64,000 nucleotides of DNA from assembly GCA_965201045.1 (NCBI GenBank), contig OZ241746.1, positions 2,976,001 to 3,040,000 of the forward strand. The letters are read 5' to 3'. The notes beneath the pieces are model-generated. The model saw only the letters and a list, made by a program, of their open reading frames with translations, made no database searches and was not told the DNA's origin. The translations under genes were made by a program, and so were the position numbers. The stretch is from JAPORK01 sp026710285 (GTDB lineage Bacteria > Pseudomonadota > Gammaproteobacteria > Pseudomonadales > Endozoicomonadaceae). Shown in pieces: positions 1-8,484 of the stretch (positions within the stretch are counted from its first letter, which is position 1; the number at the start of each line of letters is the position of its first letter).

Positions 1-2
1 CA

Positions 3-257
3 ACATCAACGCCAATACCGGCATCTGATCGTGTTCAGGTCGGAGTTGTCGCTGGAGTTGTTGGTACAGTTATTGTAGTAGCAGGAACTATAGGAGTAGT
101 TGGTATATGTAAAATGGCTCATGATGCTAAAAAAAGAAACCATTATATGTATGATACTCACAAATATGCAGAAGATCAGATGGAGAATGCTGGAGATTTT
201 GCAGACAAACCTGAAGATGATGAAGCAAGAGAACATGATACGGGTACTGAACTGTAA
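3..257 (+). CDS. SRCR-array protein, C-terminal end only (copy 0, cut by window edge)
   Basis: The reading frame is open from the window edge to the TAA at 255-257. It encodes a Thr/Pro-rich stalk end, a hydrophobic helix of about 25 residues, the motif GICKMAHD, a basic stop-transfer segment (KKR) and an acidic tail of about 45 residues ending GTEL. The complete copies downstream have the same stalk, helix and ICKM motif, so this is the 3' end of a fourth array member lying mostly outside the window. Its tail is full length, whereas copies 1 and 2 carry a stop codon at the matching position. The last residues (T-E-L) fit a class I PDZ ligand, which may be chance. Function is inferred only from the paralogues. 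Confidence 0.85.
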   Translation, partial: TSTPIPASDRVQVGVVAGVVGTVIVVAGTIGVVGICKMAHDAKKRNHYMYDTHKYAEDQMENAGDFADKPEDDEAREHDTGTEL

Positions 258-285
258 GTTTTTTTCAATTGTGTCATAAGACCTC

Positions 286-358
286 GTCCTTCGGGACCTG
301 TTTCTTAATTAGGTTTTTCAGGCGCTGATTTTTGTCACGGCAGGTTGGTCTCCTGCCG
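286..358 (+). terminator. Two hairpins after copy 0
   Basis: A short hairpin with a UUCG tetraloop (GTCC-TTCG-GGAC, 286-297) is followed by a 7-bp stem (CGGCAGG / CCTGCCG, 338-358). Both recur at the same distance after copy 1 (4126-4198) and copy 2 (8122-8195). In copy 2 the first stem grows to GGTCC/GGACC, a length-preserving change. Neither has a strong downstream T run, so a role in termination or mRNA stability is inferred. Confidence 0.45.
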
Positions 359-507
359 GACATATAATCTGTTTGTTGGCTGAGCGGAAGGTTTTGAGGT
401 AAATTGTGCTTATTTTTTTACATGCCTTCTGTAGTTATTTTTTTTCTGATTTTGAATTGTTATATCCCCCGGCAGGGCTGACAGATTTTAAAGTATCACA
501 CCACTTA

Positions 508-537
508 TTGTACAGATAAATTATCGTTAACTATATT
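508..537 (+). promoter_or_regulatory. Candidate sigma-70 promoter of copy 1
   Basis: TTGTAC, an 18-base gap and TATATT lie about 110 bases before the start codon. The same boxes are kept at 4347-4376 and 8345-8374. Conservation may only reflect recent duplication. Each array gene would then have its own promoter. Confidence 0.35.
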
Positions 538-540
538 TTG

Positions 541-693
541 ATGCCAGACAAAATGTTTGAAAAACAGAATGAAGAATTTTTTGGTGATTATCATCATCAG
601 AATAATAATATAGCTCAATTAATCTGTAGTAAGGAAGTTTTGGTATGCAGTGTTCGTTTTACCTGTCAAAACAACAAAAAGAATATGTGGTAA
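541..693 (+). CDS. Possible 50-residue leader ORF overlapping the start of copy 1
   Basis: An ATG reading frame beginning MPDKMFEKQNEEFF runs through the spacer and overlaps the start of the SRCR gene in another frame. Equivalent frames lie at 4380-4511 and 8378-8509 (43 residues each). No good ribosome-binding site precedes the ATG, and the candidate promoter would start transcription at about the same place. It may be non-coding sequence kept by duplication. Confidence 0.2.
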   Translation: MPDKMFEKQNEEFFGDYHHQNNNIAQLICSKEVLVCSVRFTCQNNKKNMW

Positions 694-3600
694 GGTGTGT
701 CGGAAACAAGAAGCATCAGTTTTTTCTAAAGATGATGTTGCTGACTTTTAGTTTTTTCCTGTCAATAAGTAATCTTGCATATGGTGATAGCACTGATCAA
801 CAAAAAAAGCTTTATAAAACAGTATTTGTAATTGAAGAGGCGCTATCTGATCAGGGAGTGGGCTGGTTAGTAAAAACGCCCATGAAAGCCCTGCAATTTT
901 TGCAGAAAAAGGCACCCAATATGTTGGTTGAAATGTTGCATGAATATAGCTTTAAAACAACGCATAAACATTTGGGTGAAAACGACAATATACGTAAAAC
1001 TTTTTTCTCTTCCATTCCCGGATTAAAAGAAGTTATTGCTATTTATTCTGGTAAAGAGCGTGTTCCTGAAACAGCAGAAAAAAATCCTCTATTTATTACA
1101 CTGAGCGGGATGTTGAAACATTTGGAGGATAAATCAAAAACTGAAGATCCTCAATTCCAAGCACTATTAAAAACGTTGAATACCCCCATGGATACTACAA
1201 AGTGGTATATCTATGATGGCGGAACAGCTGATGAAGCAATTAATAATGTGGCTATGGAGTTTTATCATACTGTTAAGCGTTGGGGTAATTCAGTCAGGAA
1301 CATGTTTTCAGGTAAAAAAAGTAATCATGCTGAAATTAATATAAATGCCTTATTTGAGAGATGTTTCCAGGATTTGTATCTGATGGATCAAAAATTACCA
1401 GACTCTGTAAAGAAGCGCTATATTGTCACGCTTCAAATGAAAAGTCCGGTATCTGACAAAAGTAATGATGTTGAAGGTGATGAAACTCACAGTGTTGAAG
1501 ATAATCGCACGTATCGTGGAGCGAGCAGTAAATCTCTGAGTAAAGCCATGGGAATACTTTTTGGTGTGTTGACTGCAGGTCAGTATATTGGTGCAGGAGC
1601 TGCCATGACAATACCACCCTCTCTCGTCCCTGGACCTGCAACTTATACAGGAACTTCTTCCTGCCTTTCTTCAGGCGGTCATTGTATTCCCGTAGGAAAT
1701 GCAAATATTACCAGTCTGATGACTAACAACCTCAAAGGTAATTTTGTGGCTGTAGAGGATATTGACGGAAACACAATTCTTCAAAATAGTAATACAACAG
1801 CAGCTGCAGTACCGGGAGAATTCAGTGGTACTTTTTCTACCGGGGTGTATAGTCTGAATGGATTTCCGGTAAATGGTACTATACCCTTTCTTGAATCAGT
1901 TAATAATAGCCATATTGAGTGCAATGTACCGATAAAAAATGGAACATCGCCTGGTAACGTTCAGCCTTTACTTACCCGCAGAGCATTACATGCCAATAAA
2001 GTAGAGGCAACATTGCAGTGGCCGGAAATTTCTGCTGATGTTCATCATACTCCTCCAGTTACAGGAAGCATAGAAGGTAATCATAATAAGTTTATCGTAA
2101 AAAATAAGCTATTGCGTCGTGCTGGTACACTTTACTGGGCGTATAATTTACAACAAAAAGATACAGGTATAATTGCAACTGAAGTATCAGGTGATCATAA
2201 TCATTTGGAGTATCAGGGTGAAGTAAGGATTTTTAAAACTGTGAATAATGATGTACCGGGTAACATAGCAAAAACAATCTCTGGTATCGACAACAAACTG
2301 ATTCAAAAAGGTCCTTTTGAAATTAACGAAGTATTGAATGGTGATAAGATTGCTTTAACCCGTAATCGCTTTGATAACAGTATAGACTCATTTGGTCTTC
2401 TGGAATTATATGTTCCTGTCAAAGGAACAAATACCTCACAATGGGGAACAGTATGTAGTGAGGGATTTTCTCATCAGAATAGTATTGTCGCCTGTCGATA
2501 TCTGGGTTTTGATACCGGTTATCAAAATGATACAGACTATGAATATTCTGAGCAACATGTGTTATTGAGTAATGTAAGATGTATTGGTAATGAGACATCC
2601 TTACTACAGTGTCCTCATAATTTTACGAATGAGCATAACTGTAATCAACCACCTGTAGAAATACGTTGTACGAGAGAAAAAAATTATAACAATAATACCG
2701 TTTTATATGCAGGTATATTAGGTCGTGCCCCGGAATCCATTGCTAATATCCCGGTTGCTTTTTTGGACAGAGCGGGTTATTTAGATTTTGGTTTACTTTC
2801 CAAAAATAATAGTGTAGATAGTACAAAACCAAATGACTGGAGAACAGCGCAGCAACATCTTTGTGTATCAGAAAAATGTGATATTTCCTGTCACTATGTA
2901 AATGAACAGTTTCACTCTGTTATTAACAATGGAAATAAAACTTATCTGGTGACACGTCAGCATTATCCTGCAGTAATGTTCTTTCCTTTTCTGAATGCAA
3001 GCAAGGGGGAAGCTGAGGGATTGATCCGGATTACAGACATCAGCCAGCCAGGTGCTAATGGTACAGTGCAGTTACATCAGCCGCCTGCAGATAACCCATA
3101 TTTGGGTGCAAGAAATTTAAGTGACCCATCTGTTTATACGCCTTCGGTAAGTAAAATAGTGATTAATAATACTTTATTGTCATTACATCGACGTCCGGCA
3201 TTTTTTAAGTTTTCGAATCTGAATGTTTTAGAACCCAATGATGAAGCGTCGGGTGTGCAATTAAGTGAAGTATCTCTTGATGGTACAAATAGTACATATA
3301 ATAGTATTAGCTATGATTTTCCAGGAGAAAATGCATTACTACTGAATGAGAATGCGGTTTTTACCTACAATGAGACAGACCATACAATAATACAGCGTTC
3401 GCTAAATAATAATGGACAACATTATACGATCGGGGATGCTGATGTTACTTATCAGTTACCGCCTGAACCACTGATTGCCACAGGAACAGATGGAAATTTT
3501 ATGTATGTAGTAACAAAAGAGCAGGATAGTGGTAATTTTACAACCAGCAAAAATTTAATCTTTTCCCGTTACAATTTAAAAAATAATGAAAAAGATGTCA

Positions 3601-4013
3601 GCTGGAACAGATTAGTGCAACCTAATGATTTATTTGAAGAGGCCGGTGATTATCAGTTATCGTTTGTTGGTGATGAGATACGGTTACTCCGCAGATATGA
3701 GCTATTCAGTCTCGATGGCGTTCCTTATAGCCTTCAGATACCTCAGGGAGGTGGGTGTAGTGAGATACATAAAGGACAGGCACTGCAGGTATCTGTTGAA
3801 AAAACAAACTCACACGTGACATTACATCCAGCGCTATCATCAGCATCAACGCCAATACCAACATCTAATGCTATTTTTACGGGAGTTGTTGCCGGAGTTC
3901 TTGGTACAGTTATTGTATTACAAGGAATTCTAGCAGTAGTTGGTATATGTAAAATGGCTTGTGAAGCTAAAAAACGAAACCATTATACAGATCTTAATAA
4001 CGAGTATCCATAA
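645..4013 (+). CDS. Secreted SRCR-domain type-I membrane-like protein (array copy 1)
   Basis: This 1122-residue protein has an extended N-region (residues 1-28), a hydrophobic signal core (about 29-44) and a likely cleavage after AYG (47). A conserved N-terminal domain of unknown function follows (about 48-300), then a hydrophobic stretch near 305-330. An SRCR domain spans about 584-675 with six cysteines and the hallmarks WGTVC, ACRYLGF, NVRCIGNETSLLQC and VEIRC, the six-cysteine (group A) pattern. A short Ser/Thr/Pro linker, a C-terminal transmembrane helix (about 1073-1098) and a 20-residue basic tail complete it. Hand reading finds about 20 N-x-S/T sites. AAGGAAG lies 7 bases before the ATG. 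SRCR domains are typical of animal receptors and rare in bacteria. Host interaction is inferred; the partner is unknown. The TAA is followed by an in-frame remnant of the longer tail. Confidence 0.88.
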   Translation: MQCSFYLSKQQKEYVVRCVGNKKHQFFLKMMLLTFSFFLSISNLAYGDSTDQQKKLYKTVFVIEEALSDQGVGWLVKTPMKALQFLQKKAPNMLVEMLHEYSFKTTHKHLGENDNIRKTFFSSIPGLKEVIAIYSGKERVPETAEKNPLFITLSGMLKHLEDKSKTEDPQFQALLKTLNTPMDTTKWYIYDGGTADEAINNVAMEFYHTVKRWGNSVRNMFSGKKSNHAEININALFERCFQDLYLMDQKLPDSVKKRYIVTLQMKSPVSDKSNDVEGDETHSVEDNRTYRGASSKSLSKAMGILFGVLTAGQYIGAGAAMTIPPSLVPGPATYTGTSSCLSSGGHCIPVGNANITSLMTNNLKGNFVAVEDIDGNTILQNSNTTAAAVPGEFSGTFSTGVYSLNGFPVNGTIPFLESVNNSHIECNVPIKNGTSPGNVQPLLTRRALHANKVEATLQWPEISADVHHTPPVTGSIEGNHNKFIVKNKLLRRAGTLYWAYNLQQKDTGIIATEVSGDHNHLEYQGEVRIFKTVNNDVPGNIAKTISGIDNKLIQKGPFEINEVLNGDKIALTRNRFDNSIDSFGLLELYVPVKGTNTSQWGTVCSEGFSHQNSIVACRYLGFDTGYQNDTDYEYSEQHVLLSNVRCIGNETSLLQCPHNFTNEHNCNQPPVEIRCTREKNYNNNTVLYAGILGRAPESIANIPVAFLDRAGYLDFGLLSKNNSVDSTKPNDWRTAQQHLCVSEKCDISCHYVNEQFHSVINNGNKTYLVTRQHYPAVMFFPFLNASKGEAEGLIRITDISQPGANGTVQLHQPPADNPYLGARNLSDPSVYTPSVSKIVINNTLLSLHRRPAFFKFSNLNVLEPNDEASGVQLSEVSLDGTNSTYNSISYDFPGENALLLNENAVFTYNETDHTIIQRSLNNNGQHYTIGDADVTYQLPPEPLIATGTDGNFMYVVTKEQDSGNFTTSKNLIFSRYNLKNNEKDVSWNRLVQPNDLFEEAGDYQLSFVGDEIRLLRRYELFSLDGVPYSLQIPQGGGCSEIHKGQALQVSVEKTNSHVTLHPALSSASTPIPTSNAIFTGVVAGVLGTVIVLQGILAVVGICKMACEAKKRNHYTDLNNEYP

Positions 4014-4097
4014 GATGATACAGGGAGTACTGAAGATTTTGCAGACAAACCTGAAGATGATGAAGCAAAAGAAAATGATACAGGTACTAAACTGTAG
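4014..4097 (+). pseudogene. In-frame tail remnant of copy 1 beyond its stop codon
   Basis: After the TAA at 4011-4013 the same frame stays open to the TAG at 4095-4097 and encodes DDTGSTEDFADKPEDDEAKE followed by NDTGTKL. This matches the tail of copy 0, where a GAA codon stands in place of the TAA. It is either a decayed tail or a read-through extension; nothing in the sequence decides between them. Confidence 0.7.
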
Positions 4098-4486
4098 GTT
4101 TTTTTCAATTGTGTCATAAGACCTCGTCCTTCGGGACCTGTTTCTTAATTAGGTTTTTCAGGCGCTGATTTTTGTCACGGCAGGTTGGTCTCCTGCCGGA
4201 CATATAATCTGTTTGTTGGCTGAGCGGAAGGTTTTGAGGTAGATTGTGCTTATTTTTTTACATACCCTCTGTAGTTATTTTTTTCTGATTTTGAATTGTT
4301 ATATCCCCCGGCAGGGCTGACAGATTTTAAAGTATCACACCACTTATTGTACAGATAAATTATCGTTAACTATATTTTGATGCCAGACAAAATGTCTGAA
4401 AAACAGAATGAAGAATTTTTTGGTGATTATCATCATCAGAAGAATAATACGATAACTCAATTAATCTTTAGTAAGGAAGTTTTGGT
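4098..4486 (+). repeat. Array spacer, copy 1 to copy 2
   Basis: Near-identical to 258-644, with the UUCG hairpin (4126-4137), the CGGCAGG/CCTGCCG hairpin (4178-4198), promoter boxes (4347-4352 and 4371-4376), the leader frame (4380-4511) and AAGGAAG before the next ATG. Confidence 0.8.
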
Positions 4487-7400
4487 ATGCAGTGTTCGTG
4501 TTACCTGTTAAAACAACAAAAAGAATATGTGGTAAGGTGTGTCGGAAACAAGAAGCATCAGTTTTTTTTAAAGATGATGTTGCTGACTTTTAGTTTTTTC
4601 CTGTCAATGAATAATCTTGCATATGGTGAAAGTAATGATCAACAAAAAAAGCTTTATAAAACAGTATTTGTAACTGAAGAGGCACTATCTGATCAGGGAG
4701 TGGGCTGGTTAGTAAAAACGCCCATGAAAGCCCTGCAATTCTTGCAGAAAAAGGCACCCAATATGTTGGTTGAAATGTTGCATGAATATAGCTTTAAAGC
4801 AACGCATAAACATTTGGGTGAAAACGACAATACACGTAAAACTTTTTTCTCTTCCATTCCTGGATTAAAAGAGGTTATCGCTATTTATTCTGGTAAAGAG
4901 CGTACTCCGAAAACAGCAGAAAAAAATCCTTTGTTTATTACGCTAAGTGGAATGTTGAAACATTTGGAGGAGCAATCAAAAACTGAAGATCCTCAATTCA
5001 AAGCACTGTTAAAAACGTTGAATACCCCCATGGATACTACAAAGTGGTATATCTATGATGGCGGAACAGCTGATGAAGCGATCAATAATGTGGCTATGGA
5101 GTTTTATCATACTGTTAAGCATTGGGGTAATTCAGTCAGGAACATGCTTTCAGGTAAAAAAAGTAATCAGGCTGAAATTAATGTAAATGCCTTATTTAAA
5201 AAATGTTTCCAGGATTTGTATCTTCTGGATCAGAAACTTCCGGACTCTGCAAACAAGCGCTATATTGTCACGCTTCAAATGAAAAGTCCGGTATCTGACA
5301 AAAGTGATGATGTTGAAGGTGATGAAACTCACAGCGTTGAAGATAATCGCACGTATCGTGGAGGGAGTAATAAATCACTGGGCAAAGGTATGGGGCTGCT
5401 TTTGAGTGTATTGACCGCAGGTCAGTATATTGGTGCAGGAGCTGCCATGACAATACCTCCCGCCCTTATGCCAAAACCTGCAACCTACACGGGAGCTTCT
5501 TCCTGCCTTTCTTCAGATGGTGGGTGTATTCCCGTGGGAAATGCAAATATTACCAGTCTGATGACTAACAACCTTAAAGGTAATTTTGTGGCTGTAGAGG
5601 ATATTGACGGAAACACAATTCTTCAAAATAGTAATACAACAACAGCTGTAGTACCGGGAGAGTTCAGTGGTACTTTTTCTACTGGGGTGTATAGTCTGAA
5701 TGGATTCCCGGTAAATGGCACTATACCTTTTTTTGAATCAGTTAATAATAGTCATATTGAGTGCAATGTACCAATAAAACATGGAAAATCACCTGGTAAC
5801 GTTCAGCCTTTACTTACCCGCAGAGCGTTACATGCTAATAAGGTAGAAACAACATTACAGTGGTCAGAAATTCCTTATGGTGTTTATCATACTCCTCCGG
5901 TTACAGGAAGCATAGAAGGTAGTCATAATAAGTTCATTGTAAAAAATGAGCTATTGTTTCGTGCTGATATACCTTACTTAAAACATGGATTACAGCAACA
6001 AGATACAGGTATAATAGCAACTGAAGTGTCAGGCAATCATAATCATTTGGAGTATCAGGGTGAAGTAAAGATTTTTAAAACAGTGAATAATGCTGTACCG
6101 GGTAATATAGCAAAAACAATCTCTGGTATCGATAACAAACTGATTCAAAAGGGACCTTTTGAAGTTGCCCAGGTGTTAAATTATCAGAAGATTTTTTTAA
6201 CCATTAATGGCTATGCGAACAGTATAAAAGGGTTTGGTGCTCTGGAATTATTGGTTCCTGTCAAAGGAGCAACTACCTCACAAAGGGGAACGGTTTGTAG
6301 TGAGGGATTTTCTCATAAGGATAGTCTTGTCGCCTGTCGCCAGCTGGGTTTTGATACTGGCTATCAAAACGACATAGAAAGTGAATATTCTGAGTACCCT
6401 GTGTTATTGAGTAATGTAAGATGTATTGGTAATGAGACATCCTTACTACAGTGTACTCATAATTTTACGAATGAACATAAATGTAATCAACCGCCTGTTG
6501 AAATACGTTGTATGAGAGAAAAAAATTATAACAATAATACCATTTTATATGCAGGTGTATTATGGTATCATAACTATTTCATTTCTGATATTCCGGTTGC
6601 TTTTTGGGACAGAGCGGGTTATATAGATTATAATTTACTTTCTAAAAATAATAGTGTAGATACTACAAACTCAAATGACTGGAGAACAGCACAGCAACAT
6701 CTTTGTGTATCTGAAAAATGTGATATTTCCTGCCACTATGTAAATGAACAGTTTCACTCTGTTATTAACAGTGGAAATAAAACTTATTTGGTGACACGTC
6801 AACATTATCCTGCATTTTTTATCAATGGAAGCAACAAGAAAGAAGCTGAAGGATTTATCCGGATTACAGATATCAGCCAGCCAGGTACTAATGGTACAGT
6901 GCAGTTACATAAACCTCCTGCAGATAACCCGTATCTGGGTGCACAGAATTTAAGTGATCCATCTGTTTATACGCCTCCAGTAAGTAAAGTAGTAATTAAT
7001 AATACTTTATTGTCATTGCATCGGCGTTTGTCATTTTTTAAATTTCCACTTTGGACAATTTCAGAACCCATTGATGAAGCGCCGGGTGTACAGTTAAGTG
7101 AAATATCTCTTGATGGTACAAATAGTACATATAATAGTATTAGCTATGATTTTCCGGGAGAAAATGCATTACTGTTGAATGAAAATGCGGTTTTTACTTA
7201 CAATGAGACAGACCACACAATAATACAACGCTCGCTAAATGGTGATGGACAACATTATACGATCGGGGAAGCTAATGTTACTTATCAGTTACCTCCTGAA
7301 CCACTGATTGCTACAGGAACAGATGGAGATTATATGTATGTAGTAACAAAAGAGCAGGGTAATGGTAATTTTACTGCCAGCAAAAATTTAATTTTTTCCC

Positions 7401-8011
7401 GTTACAATTTAAAAAATAATGAAAAAGATATCAGCTGGAAGAGATCAGTGCAACCGAATGATTTATTTGAAGAGACTGGTGAGTATCAGTTATCGTTTGT
7501 TGGTGATGAGATACAGTTACTTCGCAGATATGAGCTATTCAGTCTCGATGGTGTTCCTTACAGCCTTCAGGTACCTCAGGGAGGTGGGTGTAGTGAGATA
7601 CGTAAAGGACAGGCACTGCAGATATCTGTTGAAAAAACAAACTCAAACATGACATTACATCCAGCGCTATCATCAACACCAACATCAACACCAACACCAA
7701 CATCAACATCAACATCAACACCGGCATCAACATCAACACCAGCATCAACACCAACATCAACACCGGCATCAACATCAACACCAGCATCAACACCAGCATC
7801 AACATCAACATCAACACCAACACCAACACCAACACCAACACCAACACCAACACCAACACCAACATCTGAGATTCAGACCATAGTTGCTGCCGGAGTTGTT
7901 GTTACAGCTATTGTAGTACAAGGGATTCTAGGAGTAGTTGGTATATGTAAAATGGCTCATGATACTAAAAGACGAAACGGTTATACATATCTTAGTGACG
8001 AGTATTTATAA
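4487..8011 (+). CDS. Secreted SRCR-domain protein with long Ser/Thr/Pro stalk (array copy 2)
   Basis: This 1174-residue paralogue of copy 1 has the same order: extended signal peptide, N-terminal domain, SRCR domain ending at Cys675 with six cysteines (WGTVC has become RGTVC), stalk, transmembrane helix (about 1126-1151) and short tail. The stalk (nt 7672-7866) is an in-frame six-base microsatellite giving alternating Thr-Pro and Ser-Thr residues, much longer than in copy 1. Such mucin-like stalks hold extracellular domains away from a membrane; here that is inferred. The tail ends YTYLSDEYL and stops at a TAA in the same place as copy 1, again followed by an in-frame remnant (to 8095). Residues of about 55-365 are almost identical to copy 3, whereas later parts resemble copy 1, so the gene is a mosaic. 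Confidence 0.88.
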   Translation: MQCSCYLLKQQKEYVVRCVGNKKHQFFLKMMLLTFSFFLSMNNLAYGESNDQQKKLYKTVFVTEEALSDQGVGWLVKTPMKALQFLQKKAPNMLVEMLHEYSFKATHKHLGENDNTRKTFFSSIPGLKEVIAIYSGKERTPKTAEKNPLFITLSGMLKHLEEQSKTEDPQFKALLKTLNTPMDTTKWYIYDGGTADEAINNVAMEFYHTVKHWGNSVRNMLSGKKSNQAEINVNALFKKCFQDLYLLDQKLPDSANKRYIVTLQMKSPVSDKSDDVEGDETHSVEDNRTYRGGSNKSLGKGMGLLLSVLTAGQYIGAGAAMTIPPALMPKPATYTGASSCLSSDGGCIPVGNANITSLMTNNLKGNFVAVEDIDGNTILQNSNTTTAVVPGEFSGTFSTGVYSLNGFPVNGTIPFFESVNNSHIECNVPIKHGKSPGNVQPLLTRRALHANKVETTLQWSEIPYGVYHTPPVTGSIEGSHNKFIVKNELLFRADIPYLKHGLQQQDTGIIATEVSGNHNHLEYQGEVKIFKTVNNAVPGNIAKTISGIDNKLIQKGPFEVAQVLNYQKIFLTINGYANSIKGFGALELLVPVKGATTSQRGTVCSEGFSHKDSLVACRQLGFDTGYQNDIESEYSEYPVLLSNVRCIGNETSLLQCTHNFTNEHKCNQPPVEIRCMREKNYNNNTILYAGVLWYHNYFISDIPVAFWDRAGYIDYNLLSKNNSVDTTNSNDWRTAQQHLCVSEKCDISCHYVNEQFHSVINSGNKTYLVTRQHYPAFFINGSNKKEAEGFIRITDISQPGTNGTVQLHKPPADNPYLGAQNLSDPSVYTPPVSKVVINNTLLSLHRRLSFFKFPLWTISEPIDEAPGVQLSEISLDGTNSTYNSISYDFPGENALLLNENAVFTYNETDHTIIQRSLNGDGQHYTIGEANVTYQLPPEPLIATGTDGDYMYVVTKEQGNGNFTASKNLIFSRYNLKNNEKDISWKRSVQPNDLFEETGEYQLSFVGDEIQLLRRYELFSLDGVPYSLQVPQGGGCSEIRKGQALQISVEKTNSNMTLHPALSSTPTSTPTPTSTSTSTPASTSTPASTPTSTPASTSTPASTPASTSTSTPTPTPTPTPTPTPTPTSEIQTIVAAGVVVTAIVVQGILGVVGICKMAHDTKRRNGYTYLSDEYL
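7672..7866 (+). repeat. In-frame hexanucleotide microsatellite coding the stalk of copy 2
   Basis: Tandem ACACCA / ACATCA units run for about 195 bp. Because the unit is six bases, slippage changes stalk length without breaking the frame. Copy 3 has a decayed version (11709-11860, with Leu and Ala codons mixed in), and copies 0 and 1 have short ones. Confidence 0.9.
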
Positions 8012-8095
8012 GATGATGCAGGGAGTACTGAAGATTTTGCAGATAAACCTGAAAATGATAAAGCAAACGAAGATGATATAGGCACTGAACTGTAA
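8012..8095 (+). pseudogene. In-frame tail remnant of copy 2 beyond its stop codon
   Basis: The frame after the TAA at 8009-8011 stays open to the TAA at 8093-8095 and encodes an acidic tail ending GTEL, like copy 0. Differences from the copy 1 remnant are mostly amino-acid-changing, which favours decay over strong selection. Confidence 0.7.
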
Positions 8096-8484
8096 GTTTT
8101 ATCAATTGTGTCGTAGAACCTGGTCCTTCGGGACCTGTTTCTTAATTACATTTTTCAGATACTGAATTTTGTCACGGCAGGTTATTCTCCTGCCGGACAT
8201 ATAATCTATTTGTTGGTTGAGCAGAGGGTATTGAGGTAGATTGTGCTTGTTTTTTTACATGCCCTCTGTAGTTATTTTTTCTCTGATTTTGAATTGTTAT
8301 ATCCCCCGGCAGGGCTGACAGATTTTAAAGTATCACACCACTTATTGTACAGATAAATTATCGTTAACTATATTCTGATGCTAGACAAAATGTCTGAAAA
8401 ACAGAATGAAGAATTTTTTGGTGATTATCATCATCAGAAGAATAATGCGATAACTCAATTAATCTGTAGTAAGGAAGTTTTGGT
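8096..8484 (+). repeat. Array spacer, copy 2 to copy 3
   Basis: Third copy of the array spacer, slightly more diverged. Hairpins are at 8122-8135 and 8175-8195, candidate promoter boxes at 8345-8350 and 8369-8374, and the leader frame at 8378-8509. Confidence 0.8.

Larger units (their letters stand above)
258..644 (+). repeat. Array spacer, copy 0 to copy 1
   Basis: This stretch of nearly 390 bp is repeated almost exactly at 4098-4486 and 8096-8484, so the array unit is gene plus spacer (about 3.8-4.0 kb). It holds two hairpins, a candidate promoter, a conserved small reading frame (541-693) and the AAGGAAG ribosome-binding site of the next gene. The spacer does not recur after copy 3, which marks the right edge of the array. 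Confidence 0.8.

Noticed and set aside
7539..7865. Minus-strand frame of repeated Leu-Val-Met
   Set aside because: It is the antisense of the stalk microsatellite; no ribosome-binding site.
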